Shown: one piece after another, positions 44,309 through 56,984 of the stretch
How positions within the stretch are numbered: position 1 is the first letter of the stretch
Layout: each line of letters opens with the position of its first letter
Source of the DNA: Globodera rostochiensis
Taxonomy: Eukaryota; Nematoda; Chromadorea; Rhabditida; Heteroderidae
Reading direction: 5' to 3'
Length of the DNA stretch: 64,000 nt
Assembly: GCA_018350325.1 (NCBI GenBank)
Contig: JAEVLN010000010.1
Location: forward strand, 2,728,001-2,792,000
Program-made: the position numbers and the translations under genes
The notes under the pieces: generated by a model
The model's input: the letters and a program-made list of their open reading frames with translations, nothing else
Database searches by the model: none
Told to the model about the DNA's origin: nothing

Positions 44309-47300
44309 ATGGCAAAATTTTATGCATTGTTCGCAATTTTTCTTTGCATTGTTTTGTTCACAAAATTTTCTGATCAATTTCCGACAACAAAACATGATGA
44401 TCGACGAACACTAATCAGTTACAGTGCAATCCAATCAAAATACAATGATACAGGCCAAATACCAAAACGACATTTTCAGGTAGACAATTTTTTAAATTTA
44501 AATATTAAAATAAAAAAAATAAAAAATAAAATTAGTAACTATCAATTTAAGCTGTTGATTTTTGACTGGGATGAGGTCTCGACGCCTTATTACATTAGTG
44601 CATGGCTGCTGTTAGCTAGCACGTCCAAAATTTGTGGGTTAAATTAATATTATTTTGATTAAATTATTTGTGTTATTCTAAAAAGGCAAATAATTTTTAT
44701 TTTCAAATTTTAAAACATTAAAAGTTATAAAATTTTATGAATTTTTAAAAAAATGTTTATGAGTCATTTTCGAAAGCTGGGCTTCTTTTAAATCAATGTT
44801 TCTGTCGGCGTTTTACATCAAGAATTATTTGAATTTAAGAAACAATAATTTATTAGTAAAAATTCGAATTTTTGTTAGTTTAAAAATACTTTTATTCAAA
44901 TAATACTAACTCCCTGTATTATATTTTCATAATCGAATAATCCTAATATTCAAAAAATTAATATAGTGCTGACATATTTTAATAATTTAAATTTAACTTT
45001 TCATCAGTATTTCACGTGAACAAACGCATGGCAGAAGCATTGCCGGATTCGGCACTGCTTATTGTACTGGGTTTTGTGCTCGGATTCATTTTGCGTTTGT
45101 GCCAAATTGATCATCGCATTTATATGTTCCAATCGCCCACTTTTTTCCTTTACCTTCTCCCGCCAATCATTTTTGATGCCGGTAAAATTAAATTTAAAAT
45201 TTTTAATGTTATTTAAATTCCTAATTAAGGCTTCTTCATGCCAAACAGACAACTTTTTGATAATTTCGATTCAATTCTTCTGTTTGCATTCGTCGGCACA
45301 ATTTGGAATACAATAGCAATTGGTAATAAATTAATGAAGGAAATATAATTTTTTAAAATTTTTTTTGGAAACAATGCAAAATTAAAAAATTATTAATAGG
45401 CTACTCACTGAATTGGATGGGCCAGGCCGGCTTTTTCTCCGTGCCGTTCAGCTCCTTCCAAATTTTGCTGTTTGCTTCACTGATTTCTTCGGTCGATCCG
45501 GTGGCGGTTATTGGCATTTTTGAAGAAATTAATGTCAACGAATTTTTGTTCATTAATGTTTTTGGCGAGGCGTTGTTCAATGATGGAGCGGCTGTGGTCA
45601 GCAAATTTTTTTGTCTTTTTTTTTTGAAAAAAATAATATTGTTGGGTGTTCGTGCATTTTCGGTAGGGGGTTAGTTCTGTCCGCCAGTCCCGTCCCCGTT
45701 TAAAAAGGCCAATCTGTCGACAACTTTTTTTTTTGGGTTTGTATTGTTTTTTCGAAAGACTTAATTAGGGCTGCGCTAATTACATCCAACAGGGGTGGAC
45801 GTAATTGCGGATTTTTTGAATTTTACGCAATTTTAATCCGCAAACTAACCGGATGTCAAAACAGGTTAACCGAATATCTCCGGGGGGTCGGTAATATAAA
45901 TTATTGCATGTTTACTTAAAATGAATTAACATTTTTAAACAAAAAAAGTTAATTCGATAAATTAAATAATAATAACAAAATTATTAAATTCTATTTTCAG
46001 ACTTTGTACAAAATGTTCCAAGAATTTGCCGTTATTGGTCCGTACAATTTGGAAGCAATGGATTATTTTGAGGGATTTTTGTCATTTTTTGTCATTTCTA
46101 TTGGCGGAATCATTCTCGGACTTTTTTTTGCAGCGATTACATGCATAGCAACAAAGTTTACCAATTTAATTTGAATAGTATTAGTCTAATTAAAATTAAA
46201 TTCTAAATTATTAAAAATTAAATAATTTTATTTAAGATACACCGAAATGCGACTAATTACTCCCATTTTTGTGTTTGTTGTGCCATATATGTCATATTTG
46301 ACGGCAGAAATGCTTGGCATTTCTTCAATTTTGGCGTAATTTTTTTTTGTTTACTTAAAATTTTACTCAGTACGCAAATTTAATAATTTATTATTTGTAT
46401 TAAATTGAAAATTAAAAACAAACCGTTGGGGCATTCTTTAATTCTCTTCTTTTTGAGCATGAGTCATGGGCATGTAAAATTAGTTTTTGTTTCATAAAAA
46501 AGGGTATTGTTTTTGGGAAGTGATTGAAAGAAATGAAAAAAATGCTGGGTGAAAAGATAAAGAATATATAACAGTTTTGATTAATCCTTAAATTCATTTA
46601 AATCTAGAAATTTTGTTTATTTAATTTTTAAATAAAAAATCACTTCGCAATATTTTGTTTAGAATCATTGCCTGCGCAATTGGGATGAAGCAATATGTGA
46701 AGGGCAATTTGAGCCACGATGCATACAGTTCCGTCAAATATTTCACCAAAATGTTGGCACAATGCAGTGAAACAGTGATTTTCTTGTTCCTCGGATTTTC
46801 TACGGTGTCACGGGAATACAAATGGGACTGGACATTTGTGTGCAGCACAATTGCATTCTGCCTGATACATCGGACTGTTGGTAAATTGAAAACAATAAAT
46901 TTTAAATATTAATATTGATGACCGGCGGATTTTTCCAAACCGGGTTTGGAATCTGTTTTTTGGTCACACTCCGGTTTTTTTGGATTGTTTTGCCAAAAAA
47001 TTTTAAGACAAAATAATTTTTAAAAAATCTCATAATAATAAATTTCCTAAATTCTGTTTTTATTTTTTTTTAAAGGTGTCGCTGTACAATGTGCTGTGTT
47101 AAATGCATTTCGACACAAGAAGTTTTCGTTTACTGATCAATTTGTGCTTTCTTACGGCGGCCTTCGTGGCGCAATTGCATTTGGCCTAGTGATGTCAATG
47201 CATCAATCGGCCGACCAATTCCCAGTAATTTTTTGGTTTTAACGTTTCAATATTTGCAATTATTAGCAAATAAAATGATTCAAAATATATTTATTTTCGG

Positions 47301-49476
47301 ATTTTTAAACAAAATTATATTTTCTAAAAAGTACTGCCTTTTAACTGGAGAAATGTTACATTAAATTTCAATTTAAGAATTTGATTTTATGAAATTTTAA
47401 ATCTAGAAATCTACCTAATTTCATTTAAAAAAATGAAAATTTGGACTATTTTTTTATTGCAATTTTTGGATTTTTCTTAAATAACATTTTAGGCCCGTTC
47501 AATGTTCATCTCCACGACATTGGCTGTGATTTTCTTCACCGTTTTTGTCCAAGGCATTTCCATTCGGCCATTATTATTCTGGCTAAAGGTGAAAAAGTCG
47601 GATTTTGCTGGTGTGGAGACAATGATGAGCAACAAAATTTTCCAAAGGGTACTAAAAACAGAAAAAATATTTTTTAAAAGAAAATTAATTTCATAAAATT
47701 CATTTTTAATGTCAAATTCTAAATTAATGATGTTAATTTAACTTTTATCCATCAAAAATAAATAATTATTTGAATTGGTACATTAAGTATACTGATCACA
47801 CAATGAGTGGCTTAGAAGCAATTCTGGGGCATAGGGGCAGCAATTCATTGCGAGATACGTGAGTTTAGTTGCATAAAGTGAAAATGTGTTAAAATTTTGA
47901 ATTTGCACAAAAATTTTTAAATTTATTTTTAGGTTTGAACGGTTCAACGACAACGTATTGACGCCATTGCTGATGCGTGCCGAGCAGCGCAAAACGTACG
48001 ATGCCTCTCCAATAATGCGGGCATATCGCAAAATTACGCTGCATGAGGCTCTGCAGCTTACACAGAGCGGTTCCAAAATTTCAAAGTTGGGCATTTTTGC
48101 AACATAAAATTTAATTTAAATCAAACAAAAATATGCTAAAAATTAGCATATAAAAAATGAAAAATCATCGATTAAATAAATCATTTATTATTTATTAAAA
48201 ATTAATACCCGCAGAAAAACTGCACGAATTGGACGGTATCGAAGCCAAACTGAAAGTTTGCCACCTGCAACCATTTTGCACAGTGTTAGTCGAGTTGGAG
48301 AGCAAAAAATGATTGACATTGATCAGGTAAACATAGAAAATTGGTTTTAATTTTTAAAAAGAATTTTTTAGAAATTTGTTAAAAAATTCCCCATATTTGT
48401 ATATTTGAATAACCTTACTTTGTTAGAAAGAAAATAGAAGTTATTCATTTATTGATGAAAATTTTTAATTATTTTAATCATTTTACAAATATTTTAAAAT
48501 AAATAAATTTTCAGTTTCTTTCAAACCGTGAAAATGTGGAGCTGTTGTATTTGATGTTTTCGAGAATGTTGGACAGGAAAATTGAGGAGATGCAAAAAGC
48601 GCGACTCGACGCCGGTTGGGAGGATGACGTCAAGGACGACTACATGGGCATAATTGGAGCACAAATACAACAGGTTTGACCATATTTTAATATAGCCTCG
48701 TGGCTTCTATTTCCCTAAACAATTAAAAAAAATTCGGATTTAATTTTAAATTTCATTAAATTTTGTCAAATTTAGTTGTTTTCTCATTAAACAAATATTT
48801 AGGTTGAGAATGGCAGCATTTGCACGCAAAGGCTCAGAAAACCGACCAAATTTCTACTTAGAGTAAGTTACCGATGATGTCAACAAGAACCAGAAAACCT
48901 ATTTATACAAAAAGAAATATTTATTCTTTCTAATCATTTTCTTTAATAAACCCATAATTTTTATTTCCTTTTAATTATATTAATTCAAAATTTTTTGTGC
49001 TCAGCGCGAGTCTTCGCTTCCGAATAGGACAACCAGACTGATGATGAATGGCACAATGGTAGATGGCACAAAGGATGCCACACTAGCTGCAAGGAATGGG
49101 ATCGAGGTAAGAAACTTTGATAGGATTTAATAATTTTAAAAAGATACTTAGTTTTGCCAAATGTTTATGAAATCAATGAATTTGCTATCTTTGAAAATAA
49201 AATAATTTTTCTTTTGTCTATGAAAAAAACGAGTTTTCAATTAAGCAAAAATTTAAATTAGTGTAAAACAATACACTATGGCATTATAATTTTAAAATAA
49301 AAAAATTTATATAAAATTATTTACAGCCAACCAATCGAAGTCGGCCTCAACGCAAACTGTCGTTACCTTTACCAACACGACACCTCCAATGGCGGGTGGC
49401 CCGACAAGAAAGTGAAAGGGTAAACGCATGGGAAACAAACGGGCCAAAGATTGATGGAAATAAAAGCGGACAATAA
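44309..49476 (+). CDS. Na+/H+ exchanger (NHE/NHX family), copy 2, full-length
   Basis: Seventeen exons, ATG 44309 ([20 protein letters not shown], signal-anchor-like) to TAA 49476. It has the same membrane core as copy 1: [132 protein letters not shown]. The cytoplasmic tail is long (exons 11-17, about 270 residues): [34 protein letters not shown], an acidic stretch [13 protein letters not shown], then a Ser/Arg-rich end. That is the architecture of regulated plasma-membrane NHEs. All introns inspected are GT-AG with agreeing phase. It lies 1.8 kb downstream of copy 1 on the same strand. The last four exons are copied in the tandem duplication at 52.8-54 kb. Confidence 0.95.
44808..44968. repeat. 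Foldback repeat related to the 20709 element
   Basis: CTGTCGGCG at the left and GTGCTGACA at the right enclose AT-rich arms with TTATTTGAAT/ATTCAAATAAT pairs. It lies in the second intron of exchanger copy 2. The ends have diverged. Confidence 0.55.
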
Positions 49477-50022
49477 ACGTAAAATTTGTTATGCCTTTAA
49501 TTTTTATATTGTTCATTTTGTTATTAAAGCAAGTTACAAAAGGGTACAAAATTGTTAAATGTCAAGGTAAAAAAATAAAAGTTGCGGGAATAAAATTTTC
49601 TCCGGTAAAAAAAGTATTAGAAACGAAAACTGGGCAAAATTCTGCAGTTTTGGAGCAATTTCTTAATTCCGCCCAAAATTCAAAATTTGCGACCCGCCCT
49701 AAAGCTAAATAAACTAAGGGCCGCTAAAGTGTAATTTAACGTGCATTTCTGCAAATTCTTCACGGAGCTTGTATTATGATCACAGTTGTCCTTATTTTTA
49801 TAAATTCCTTATCCAAACTCAACTATCCAATTTCTCAGAAATTATTTGCTTATTGAGGTGCTTTTATTTGTAATATTTATTAATCATATTTTTAATGTCA
49901 CTAAAATTATCCGTTTGTGATCGGTCGCCGCATTTCTTTTAGTTTGGATCACACCGGCTAATGTGCATTAGTAGCCAAAAATATTTAATTATTTTGTAGT
50001 TTTTACAATTTTTTCAATTAAG

Positions 50023-50319
50023 ATTTTACGCATTAGTAATATCATTCCTTTACATTTGTTTTGCCTTGTGCGACATTTATTCTACCGCCGGTCCACCATT
50101 TTATCAAGGATTTAAGTGAGTGTATATTTTTTATTTTTTTCTATCAAATAAATAAGAAAAAATTTGAGATTGGCAGGTTTAAGCGTCCAGCCAGATGGAA
50201 CTCTTACATAAAAATATATTCAATTTTTAACTAACAATAAGCCTTATTTCATTTCCGGAAAATTTGTGTAAATACAATTTTTCTTTAGACTTCGCCAACC
50301 ATCATTTGGACACGCTTGA
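50023..50319 (+). CDS. Possible small secreted peptide (5' partial), left copy
   Basis: An exon 50023-50115 reads FYALVISFLYICFALCDI then YSTAGPPFYQGFK. With a good donor (GTGAGT) and an acceptor at 50287-50288 it joins in phase to LRQPSFGHA and a stop. The leading part is hydrophobic, like a signal peptide, but no in-frame ATG is visible before it, so a first exon is missing or this is not a gene. A copy with the same structure is at 54502-54798. A further frame at about 50437-50500 (DDYNGKDLFRDDDSLW) could belong to the same gene in another splice form. No family recognised. Confidence 0.28.
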
Positions 50320-50619
50320 GCTGGAGATGCGGCTTTCACAAAACAATCAAGACTTAGGAAAATTAAAAAAATAAGTGTAAATCATAGATAAATTGAAATT
50401 ATATATTTTCATCTATTTTATCGGTAACTTTTAGAGACAGCTGACGACTATAATGGCAAAGATTTATTTCGAGATGACGACAGTTTGTGGGCATCTCTAT
50501 GACGGCACAGATGCTGCGATCCAAACGGTGGGATTTAATTTTTGAGTTAATCGTTTTTTTATAGGGAAGGATCGATCGGTCACTTCCGTGCTAAAATTCT
50601 TTCTTCGGACGCCGTCAAC

Positions 50620-51399
50620 TTATTTTTTGATGTTTTTATTTGATGAATAGACACGTTTTTCGTAGTCGGCCAGCACTTTTTGATTCTTGAACAGTTCACC
50701 TGTTTTAGATTTCCTGAGTATGTTGATCGATGGCCGCAAATCGTACACTTACCTAATTTTAAAGGTAATTAAAAACAATTATTTCCCTTACTTTGAATGA
50801 CCCCGTGTGGGTGCGCATGTGTTGTTTTAAATTTGAAGCCTGTACTGCTCGATAGCCGCAAATCGTACACTTAATTTTAAAGGTAATTAAAAAACATAAT
50901 TAATTTCCCTTACTGCACTAAATTGTTGATCACTTTTTTGATTAAAAAAAACCATAAATACTCCCTGAAATCCTTTTGGGGAAAAATTCTTTACGAAAAT
51001 GTAAAAACCAAAAATTTACCTTTTAAATCGAACATTTTTTCGAAAAATAGTTTACAAAAATGCAATAAAGCAAAAAATGCACCCCTAAAAATCGAAAGAC
51101 GGAGTTGGCCCCTGCTCACTTTGTAGGGCTTGTTGCCCGTGTGGGTGCGCATGTGCACTTTCAAATTTACATGGCTTGCAGATCGATAAGCACATCCAGT
51201 GCACTAAATAAAAGTATTTACAAATGTTTTATTTATTTATTTTCTTTTTTTAACTTACTTTGAATTTCTTCCCCTGGGTGCGCAAATTCTTTTCCATCAG
51301 TTCTTCCTCCTCCTCTTCTTCATCCGTCGATTCTTCCTTCTCTTCATCGGTTGATTCTTCGTCTTTCTTTTTTTCTTGAACGCCGTGCCCTTCATTACT
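50620..51399 (-). CDS. C2H2 zinc-finger protein (partial model), left copy
   Basis: Exons read right to left. An acidic exon (51399 to 51260 or so) has ESTDEEKEESTDEEEEEEEL and ends RTQGKKFK. Finger 1 is CTGCAYRSASHVNLKVHMRT plus the linker HTGNKPYK, and finger 2 is CTICGYRAVQASNLKQHMRT plus HTGSFK. The third exon starts CTICGHRSTYSGNLKQ, and its two His are not in the same frame. A one-base shift would continue TGELFKNQKVLADYEKRVYS and stop at 50620. C-x2-C-x12-H-x3-H spacing is perfect in fingers 1 and 2, so sequence-specific nucleic-acid binding is likely. No start codon is placed; the N-terminus must lie further right. It is opposite in strand to the exchanger. Confidence 0.7.
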
Positions 51400-51959
51400 A
51401 TTTATCTATTTTGGGGTTTTTCAATTAAGAAAAATGCAATAAACCCGAAAAATGCACCCCTAAAAACAGGGGTCGCATCAAAATTGCATTTTTGAAAATC
51501 GAAAATTGGCAAAATTTTCGAAAATCCATGGGAGAGGCTGCAATTTCCAACCCCCAAATGTTGAGAAAAATTGTTGGTGGAGAGAAATATGATTAAAAAG
51601 TACATTTCATGCCAAAAATAAAGATTTTACTGCATTTTTGAACATTTTGTAAAGTGTCCTTATTTTGCCACCAAAACCTAAAAATGGGGTAAAAAGATGT
51701 AGACGCGAAGGATTTTGATTTTTTAAAATCGGGGATCGGATTTCATCTTTTCCAAAACGGGGTTCGGTGAAAACAATAAGTCAAAATTTAAAAATTTTTC
51801 ATTGGCGCCTTTCGGCACAGCCGACCCCTCTCCCCAGAAAAGAAGAATTCCCAAACAAAATGTGTTTGAAAAGGTTCTTTTCGGTTATGAGGCAACAAAA
51901 AAATCTTTAAGCAACAAAAATGTCTTTATGTGTTTCTTGGGGTAATCGGGAGTATGGGT

Positions 51960-52264
51960 TAGGGGTTCGAACCTGGCCCCGAGGGGTTCGGCCTAGAGTG
52001 CGGCGCGGGATTGATCTCGCGCGGGATTTTGCGGAATCCCGCGCCGCATTTTTTGCGATTTGCGGGATTAATCCCGCAAATCCGATCCCGCACGAGATTT
52101 TGATTTGTAATCCCGCAGCGGGATCCGCAAATTTGTATGCGGATCCCGCATTTGGAAAATTTGTTAGTGAATAATGTCAGCGACATTTGCGGACGGATAT
52201 TTGCGGACGGACATTTGCGGACGGACATTTGCGGACGGATATTTGCGGACGGACATTTGCGGAC
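51960..52264. repeat. CGCGGGATT foldback and 15 bp GCGGACGGACATTT array, left copy
   Basis: 51990-52155 is dense in GCGGGATTAATCCCGC-type palindromes. It is followed at 52187-52264 by about five tandem 15 bp units (ATTTGCGGACGGACA or with GATAT). Open frames here come from the repeat. Confidence 0.85.
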
Positions 52265-52496
52265 CGGTTTGATTTGAAAAAAAAAAATTGAAAATTAAAT
52301 TAAAATTGTTGAATAAGTTATAATTAGGTGCGAATAAATGTTACAACCATAATTTGTTGCGCAAATGTATGTCAGAAAGCCATAATACTCTATTTATCAG
52401 GAATTTCCTGATCTTCCATTGTTGCCTGATTTTTAAAACTTAGAAATTTTCAGGAAAATGGCCAATTTTTATAACATATATCGTTAAAATCTTCAA

Positions 52497-52793
52497 AAAA
52501 GCCCGGCTGGCGGACCCCTGCCACAGCAGAATGGCTAGCCACTCAGCTGGAGGGGAGGGGCGGCTGGCGGACCCCTGCCCCGATAACGGCCGCCACTCCG
52601 CTGGAGGGAAGGGGGTGCTGGCGAAACCCCTGCCCCCACAGAATGCTAGCCCCCGCTGGAGGGGAGGGGGCGCTGCGGATGACCCCCTGCCCCCAGCATA
52701 AATGGCTAGCCACTCCGCTGGAGGGGAGGGGCGCTGGCGGACCCCTGCCCTCGCCACAGAACGGCCACCCACTCCGCTGGAGGGGAAGGGCGC
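52497..52793. repeat. 60 bp GC-rich minisatellite, left copy (about 5 irregular units)
   Basis: Units begin GGCTGGCGGACCCCTGCCCC and carry GCTAGCCACTCCGCTGGAGG. The units here are irregular, with small deletions. The end of the array is the junction with the second duplication unit. Confidence 0.9.
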
Positions 52794-52796
52794 TGA

Positions 52797-53955
52797 TTGA
52801 CATTGATCAGGTAAACATAGAAAATTGGTTTTAATTTTTAAAAAGAATTTTTAGAAATTTGTTAAAAAATTCCCCATATTTGTATATTTGATAACCTTAC
52901 TTTGTTAGAAAGAAAATAGAAGTTATTCATTTATTGATGAAAATTTTTAATTATTTTAATCATTTTACAAATATTTTAAAATAAATAAATTTTCAGTTTC
53001 TTTCAAACCGTGAAAATGTGGAGCTGTTGTATTTGATGTTTTCGAGAATGTTGGACAGGAAAATTGAGGAGATGCAAAAAGCGCGACTCGACGCCGGTTG
53101 GGAGGATGACGTCAAGGACGACTACATGGGCATAATTGGAAGCACAAATAAACAGGTTTGACCATATTTTAATATAGCCTCGTGGCTTCTATTTCCCTAA
53201 ACAATTAAAAAATTCGGATTTAATTTTAATTTCATTAAATTTGTCAAATTTAGTTGTTTTCTCATTAAACAAATATTTTAGGTTGAGAATGGCAGCATTT
53301 GCACGCAAAGGCTCAGAAAACCGACCAAATTTCTACTTAGAGTAAGTTACCGATGATGTCAACAAGAACCAGAAAACCTATTTATACAAAAAGAAATATT
53401 TATTCTTTCTAATCATTTTCTTTAATAAACCCATAATTTTTATTTCCTTTTAATTATATTAATTCAAAATTTTTTGTGCTCAGCGCGAGTCTTCGCTTCC
53501 GAATAGGACAACCAGACTGATGATGAATGGCACAATGGTAGATGGCACAAAGGATGCCACACTAGCTGCAAGGAATGGGATCGAGGTAAGAAACTTTGAT
53601 AGGATTTAATAATTTTAAAAAGATACTTAGTTTTGCCAAATGTTTATGAAATCAATGAATTTGCTATCTTTGAAAATAAAATAATTTTTCTTTTGTCTAT
53701 GAAAAAAACGAGTTTTCAATTAAGCAAAAATTTAAATTAGTGTAAAACAATACACTATGGCATTATAATTTTAAAATAAAAAAATTTATATAAAATTATT
53801 TACAGCCAACCAATCGAAGTCGGCCTCAACGCAAACTGTCGTTACCTTTACCAACACGACACCTCCAATGGCGGGTGGCCCGACAAGAAAGTGAAAGGGT
53901 AAACGCATGGGAAACAAACGGGCCAAAGATTGATGGAAATAAAAGCGGACAATAA
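52797..53955 (+). pseudogene. 3' fragment of Na+/H+ exchanger copy 2 (exons 14-17)
   Basis: Carries copies of the four last exons of the 44.3-49.5 kb gene, with no membrane domain and no start. Compensating indels change the end of exon 14 (IIGAQIQQ becomes IIGSTNKQ), yet the frames stay open, which suggests a recent event. It cannot make an exchanger; transcription is possible only from a foreign promoter. Confidence 0.88.
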
Positions 53956-54501
53956 ACGTAAAATTTGTTATGCCTTTAATTTTTATATTGTTCATTTTGT
54001 TATTAAAGCAAGTTACAAAAGGGTACAAAATTGTTAAATGTCAAGGTAAAAAAATAAAAGTTGCGGGAATAAAATTTTCTCCGGTAAAAAAAGTATTAGA
54101 AACGAAAACTGGGCAAAATTCTGCAGTTTTGGAGCAATTTCTTAATTCCGCCCAAAATTCAAAATTTGCGACCCGCCCTAAAGCTAAATAAACTAAGGGC
54201 CGCTAAAGTGTAATTTAACGTGCATTTCTGCAAATTCTTCACGGAGCTTGTATTATGATCACAGTTGTCCTTATTTTTATAAATTCCTTATCCAAACTCA
54301 ACTATCCAATTTCTCAGAAATTATTTGCTTATTGAGGTGCTTTTATTTGTAATATTTATTAATCATATTTTTAATGTCACTAAAATTATCCGTTTGTGAT
54401 CGGTCGCCGCATTTCTTTTAGTTTGGATCACACCGGCTAATGTGCATTAGTAGCCAAAAATATTTAATTATTTTGTAGTTTTTACAATTTTTTCAATTAA
54501 G

Positions 54502-54798
54502 ATTTTACGCATTAGTAATATCATTCCTTTACATTTGTTTTGCCTTGTGCGACATTTATTCTACCGCCGGTCCACCATTTTATCAAGGATTTAAGTGAGT
54601 GTATATTTTTTATTTTTTTCTATCAAATAAATAAGAAAAAATTTGAGATTGGCAGGTTTAAGCGTCCAGCCAGATGGAACTCTTACATAAAAATATATTC
54701 AATTTTTAACTAACAATAAGCCTTATTTCATTTCCGGAAAATTTGTGTAAATACAATTTTTCTTTAGACTTCGCCAACCATCATTTGGACACGCTTGA
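54502..54798 (+). CDS. Possible small secreted peptide (5' partial), right copy
   Basis: Same two putative exons as at 50023-50319, with no difference seen in the coding parts. The same doubt applies: no start codon found. Confidence 0.25.
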
Positions 54799-55098
54799 GC
54801 TGGAGATGCGGCTTTCACAAAACAATCAAGACTTAGGAAAATTAAAAAAATAAGTGTAAATCATAGATAAATTGAAATTATATATTTTCATCTATTTTAT
54901 CGGTAACTTTTAGAGACAGCTGACGACTATAATGGCAAAGATTTATTTCGAGATGACGACAGTTTGTGGGCATCTCTATGACGGCACAGATGCTGCGATC
55001 CAAACGGTGGGATTTAATTTTTGAGTTAATCGTTTTTTTATAGGGAAGGATCGATCGGTCACTTCCGTGCTAAAATTCTTTCTTCGGACGCCGTCAAC

Positions 55099-55878
55099 TT
55101 ATTTTTTGATGTTTTTATTTGATGAATAGACACGTTTTTCGTAGTCGGCCAGCACTTTTTGATTCTTGAACAGTTCACCTGTTTTAGATTTCCTGAGTAT
55201 GTTGATCGATGGCCGCAAATCGTACACTTACCTAATTTTAAAGGTAATTAAAAACAATTATTTCCCTTACTTTGAATGACCCCGTGTGGGTGCGCATGTG
55301 TTGTTTTAAATTTGAAGCCTGTACTGCTCGATAGCCGCAAATCGTACACTTAATTTTAAAGGTAATTAAAAAACATAATTATTTCCCTTACTGCACTAAA
55401 TTGTTGATCACTTTTTTGAATTAAAAAAACCATAAATACTCCCTGAAATCCTTTTGGGGAAAAATTCTTTACGAAAAATGTAAAAACCAAAAATTTACCT
55501 TTTAAATCGAACATTTTTTCGAAAAATAGTTTACAAAAATGCAATAAAGCAAAAAATGCACCCCTAAAAATCGAAAGACGGAGTTGGCCCCTGCTCACTT
55601 TGTAGGGCTTGTTGCCCGTGTGGGTGCGCATGTGCACTTTCAAATTTACATGGCTTGCAGATCGATAAGCACATCCAGTGCACTAAATAAAAGTATTTAC
55701 AAATGTTTTATTTATTTATTTTCTTTTTTTAACTTACTTTGAATTTCTTCCCCTGGGTGCGCAAATTCTTTTCCATCAGTTCTTCCTCCTCCTCTTCTTC
55801 ATCCGTCGATTCTTCCTTCTCTTCATCGGTTGATTCTTCGTCTTTCTTTTTTTCTTGAACGCCGTGCCCTTCATTACT
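55099..55878 (-). CDS. C2H2 zinc-finger protein (partial model), right copy
   Basis: Second copy of the gene at 50620-51399. The finger exons are unchanged; small indels lie in introns (near 55375 and 55425). The third finger has the same broken frame, so that defect, if real, predates the duplication. Confidence 0.68.
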
Positions 55879-56438
55879 ATTTATCTATTTTGGGGTTTTT
55901 CAATTAAGAAAAATGCAATAAACCCGAAAAATGCACCCCTAAAAACAGGGGTCGCATCAAAATTGCATTTTTGAAAATCGAAAATTGGCAAAATTTTCGA
56001 AAATCCATGGGAGAGGCTGCAATTTCCAACCCCCAAATGTTGAGAAAAATTGTTGGTGGAGAGAAATATGATTAAAAAGTACATTTCATGCCAAAAATAA
56101 AGATTTTACTGCATTTTTGAACATTTTGTAAAGTGTCCTTATTTTGCCACCAAAACCTAAAAATGGGGTAAAAAGATGTAGACGCGAAGGATTTTGATTT
56201 TTTAAAATCGGGGATCGGATTTCATCTTTTCCAAAACGGGGTTCGGTGAAAACAATAAGTCAAAATTTAAAAATTTTTCATTGGCGCCTTTCGGCACAGC
56301 CGACCCCTCTCCCCAGAAAAGAAGAATTCCCAAACAAAATGTGTTTGAAAAGGTTCTTTTCGGTTATGAGGCAACAAAAAAATCTTTAAGCAACAAAAAT
56401 GTCTTTATGTGTTTCTTGGGGTAATCGGGAGTATGGGT

Positions 56439-56743
56439 TAGGGGTTCGAACCTGGCCCCGAGGGGTTCGGCCTAGAGTGCGGCGCGGGATTGATCTCGCG
56501 CGGGATTTTGCGGAATCCCGCGCCGCATTTTTTGCGATTTGCGGGATTAATCCCGCAAATCCGATCCCGCACGAGATTTTGATTTGTAATCCCGCAGCGG
56601 GATCCGCAAATTTGTATGCGGATCCCGCATTTGGAAAATTTGTTAGTGAATAATGTCAGCGACATTTGCGGACGGATATTTGCGGACGGACATTTGCGGA
56701 CGGACATTTGCGGACGGATATTTGCGGACGGACATTTGCGGAC
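56439..56743. repeat. CGCGGGATT foldback and 15 bp array, right copy
   Basis: Same content as 51960-52264: palindromic GCGGGATTAATCCCGC motifs followed by GCGGACGGACATTT units. Confidence 0.85.
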
Positions 56744-56984
56744 GGTTTGATTTGAAAAAAAAAATTGAAAATTAAATTAAAATTGTTGAATAAGTTAATA
56801 ATTAGGTGCGAATAAATGTTACAACCATAATTTGTTGCGCAAATGTATGTCAGAAAGGCCATAATACTCTATTTATCAGGAATTTCCTGATCTTCCATTG
56901 TTGCCTGATTTTTAAAAACTTAGAAATTTTCAGGAAAATGGCCAATTTTTATAACATATATCGTTAAAATCTTCAAAAAAAGCC

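Larger units (their letters stand above)
48310..52793. repeat. Left unit of a direct tandem duplication (about 4.48 kb)
   Basis: From TGATTGACATTGATCAG near the end of exchanger exon 13 to the GC-rich 60 bp minisatellite, the sequence recurs 4479 bp downstream, nearly identical. Contents: exchanger exons 14-17, a peptide-like ORF, a C2H2 zinc-finger gene, a CGCGGGATT foldback and the minisatellite. Confidence 0.95.

Noticed and set aside
51920..52228. Two overlapping frames of 84 and 89 residues rich in Arg, Asn, Ala
   Set aside because: They coincide with the CGCGGGATT foldback and recur unchanged in the duplicate; repeat-derived.
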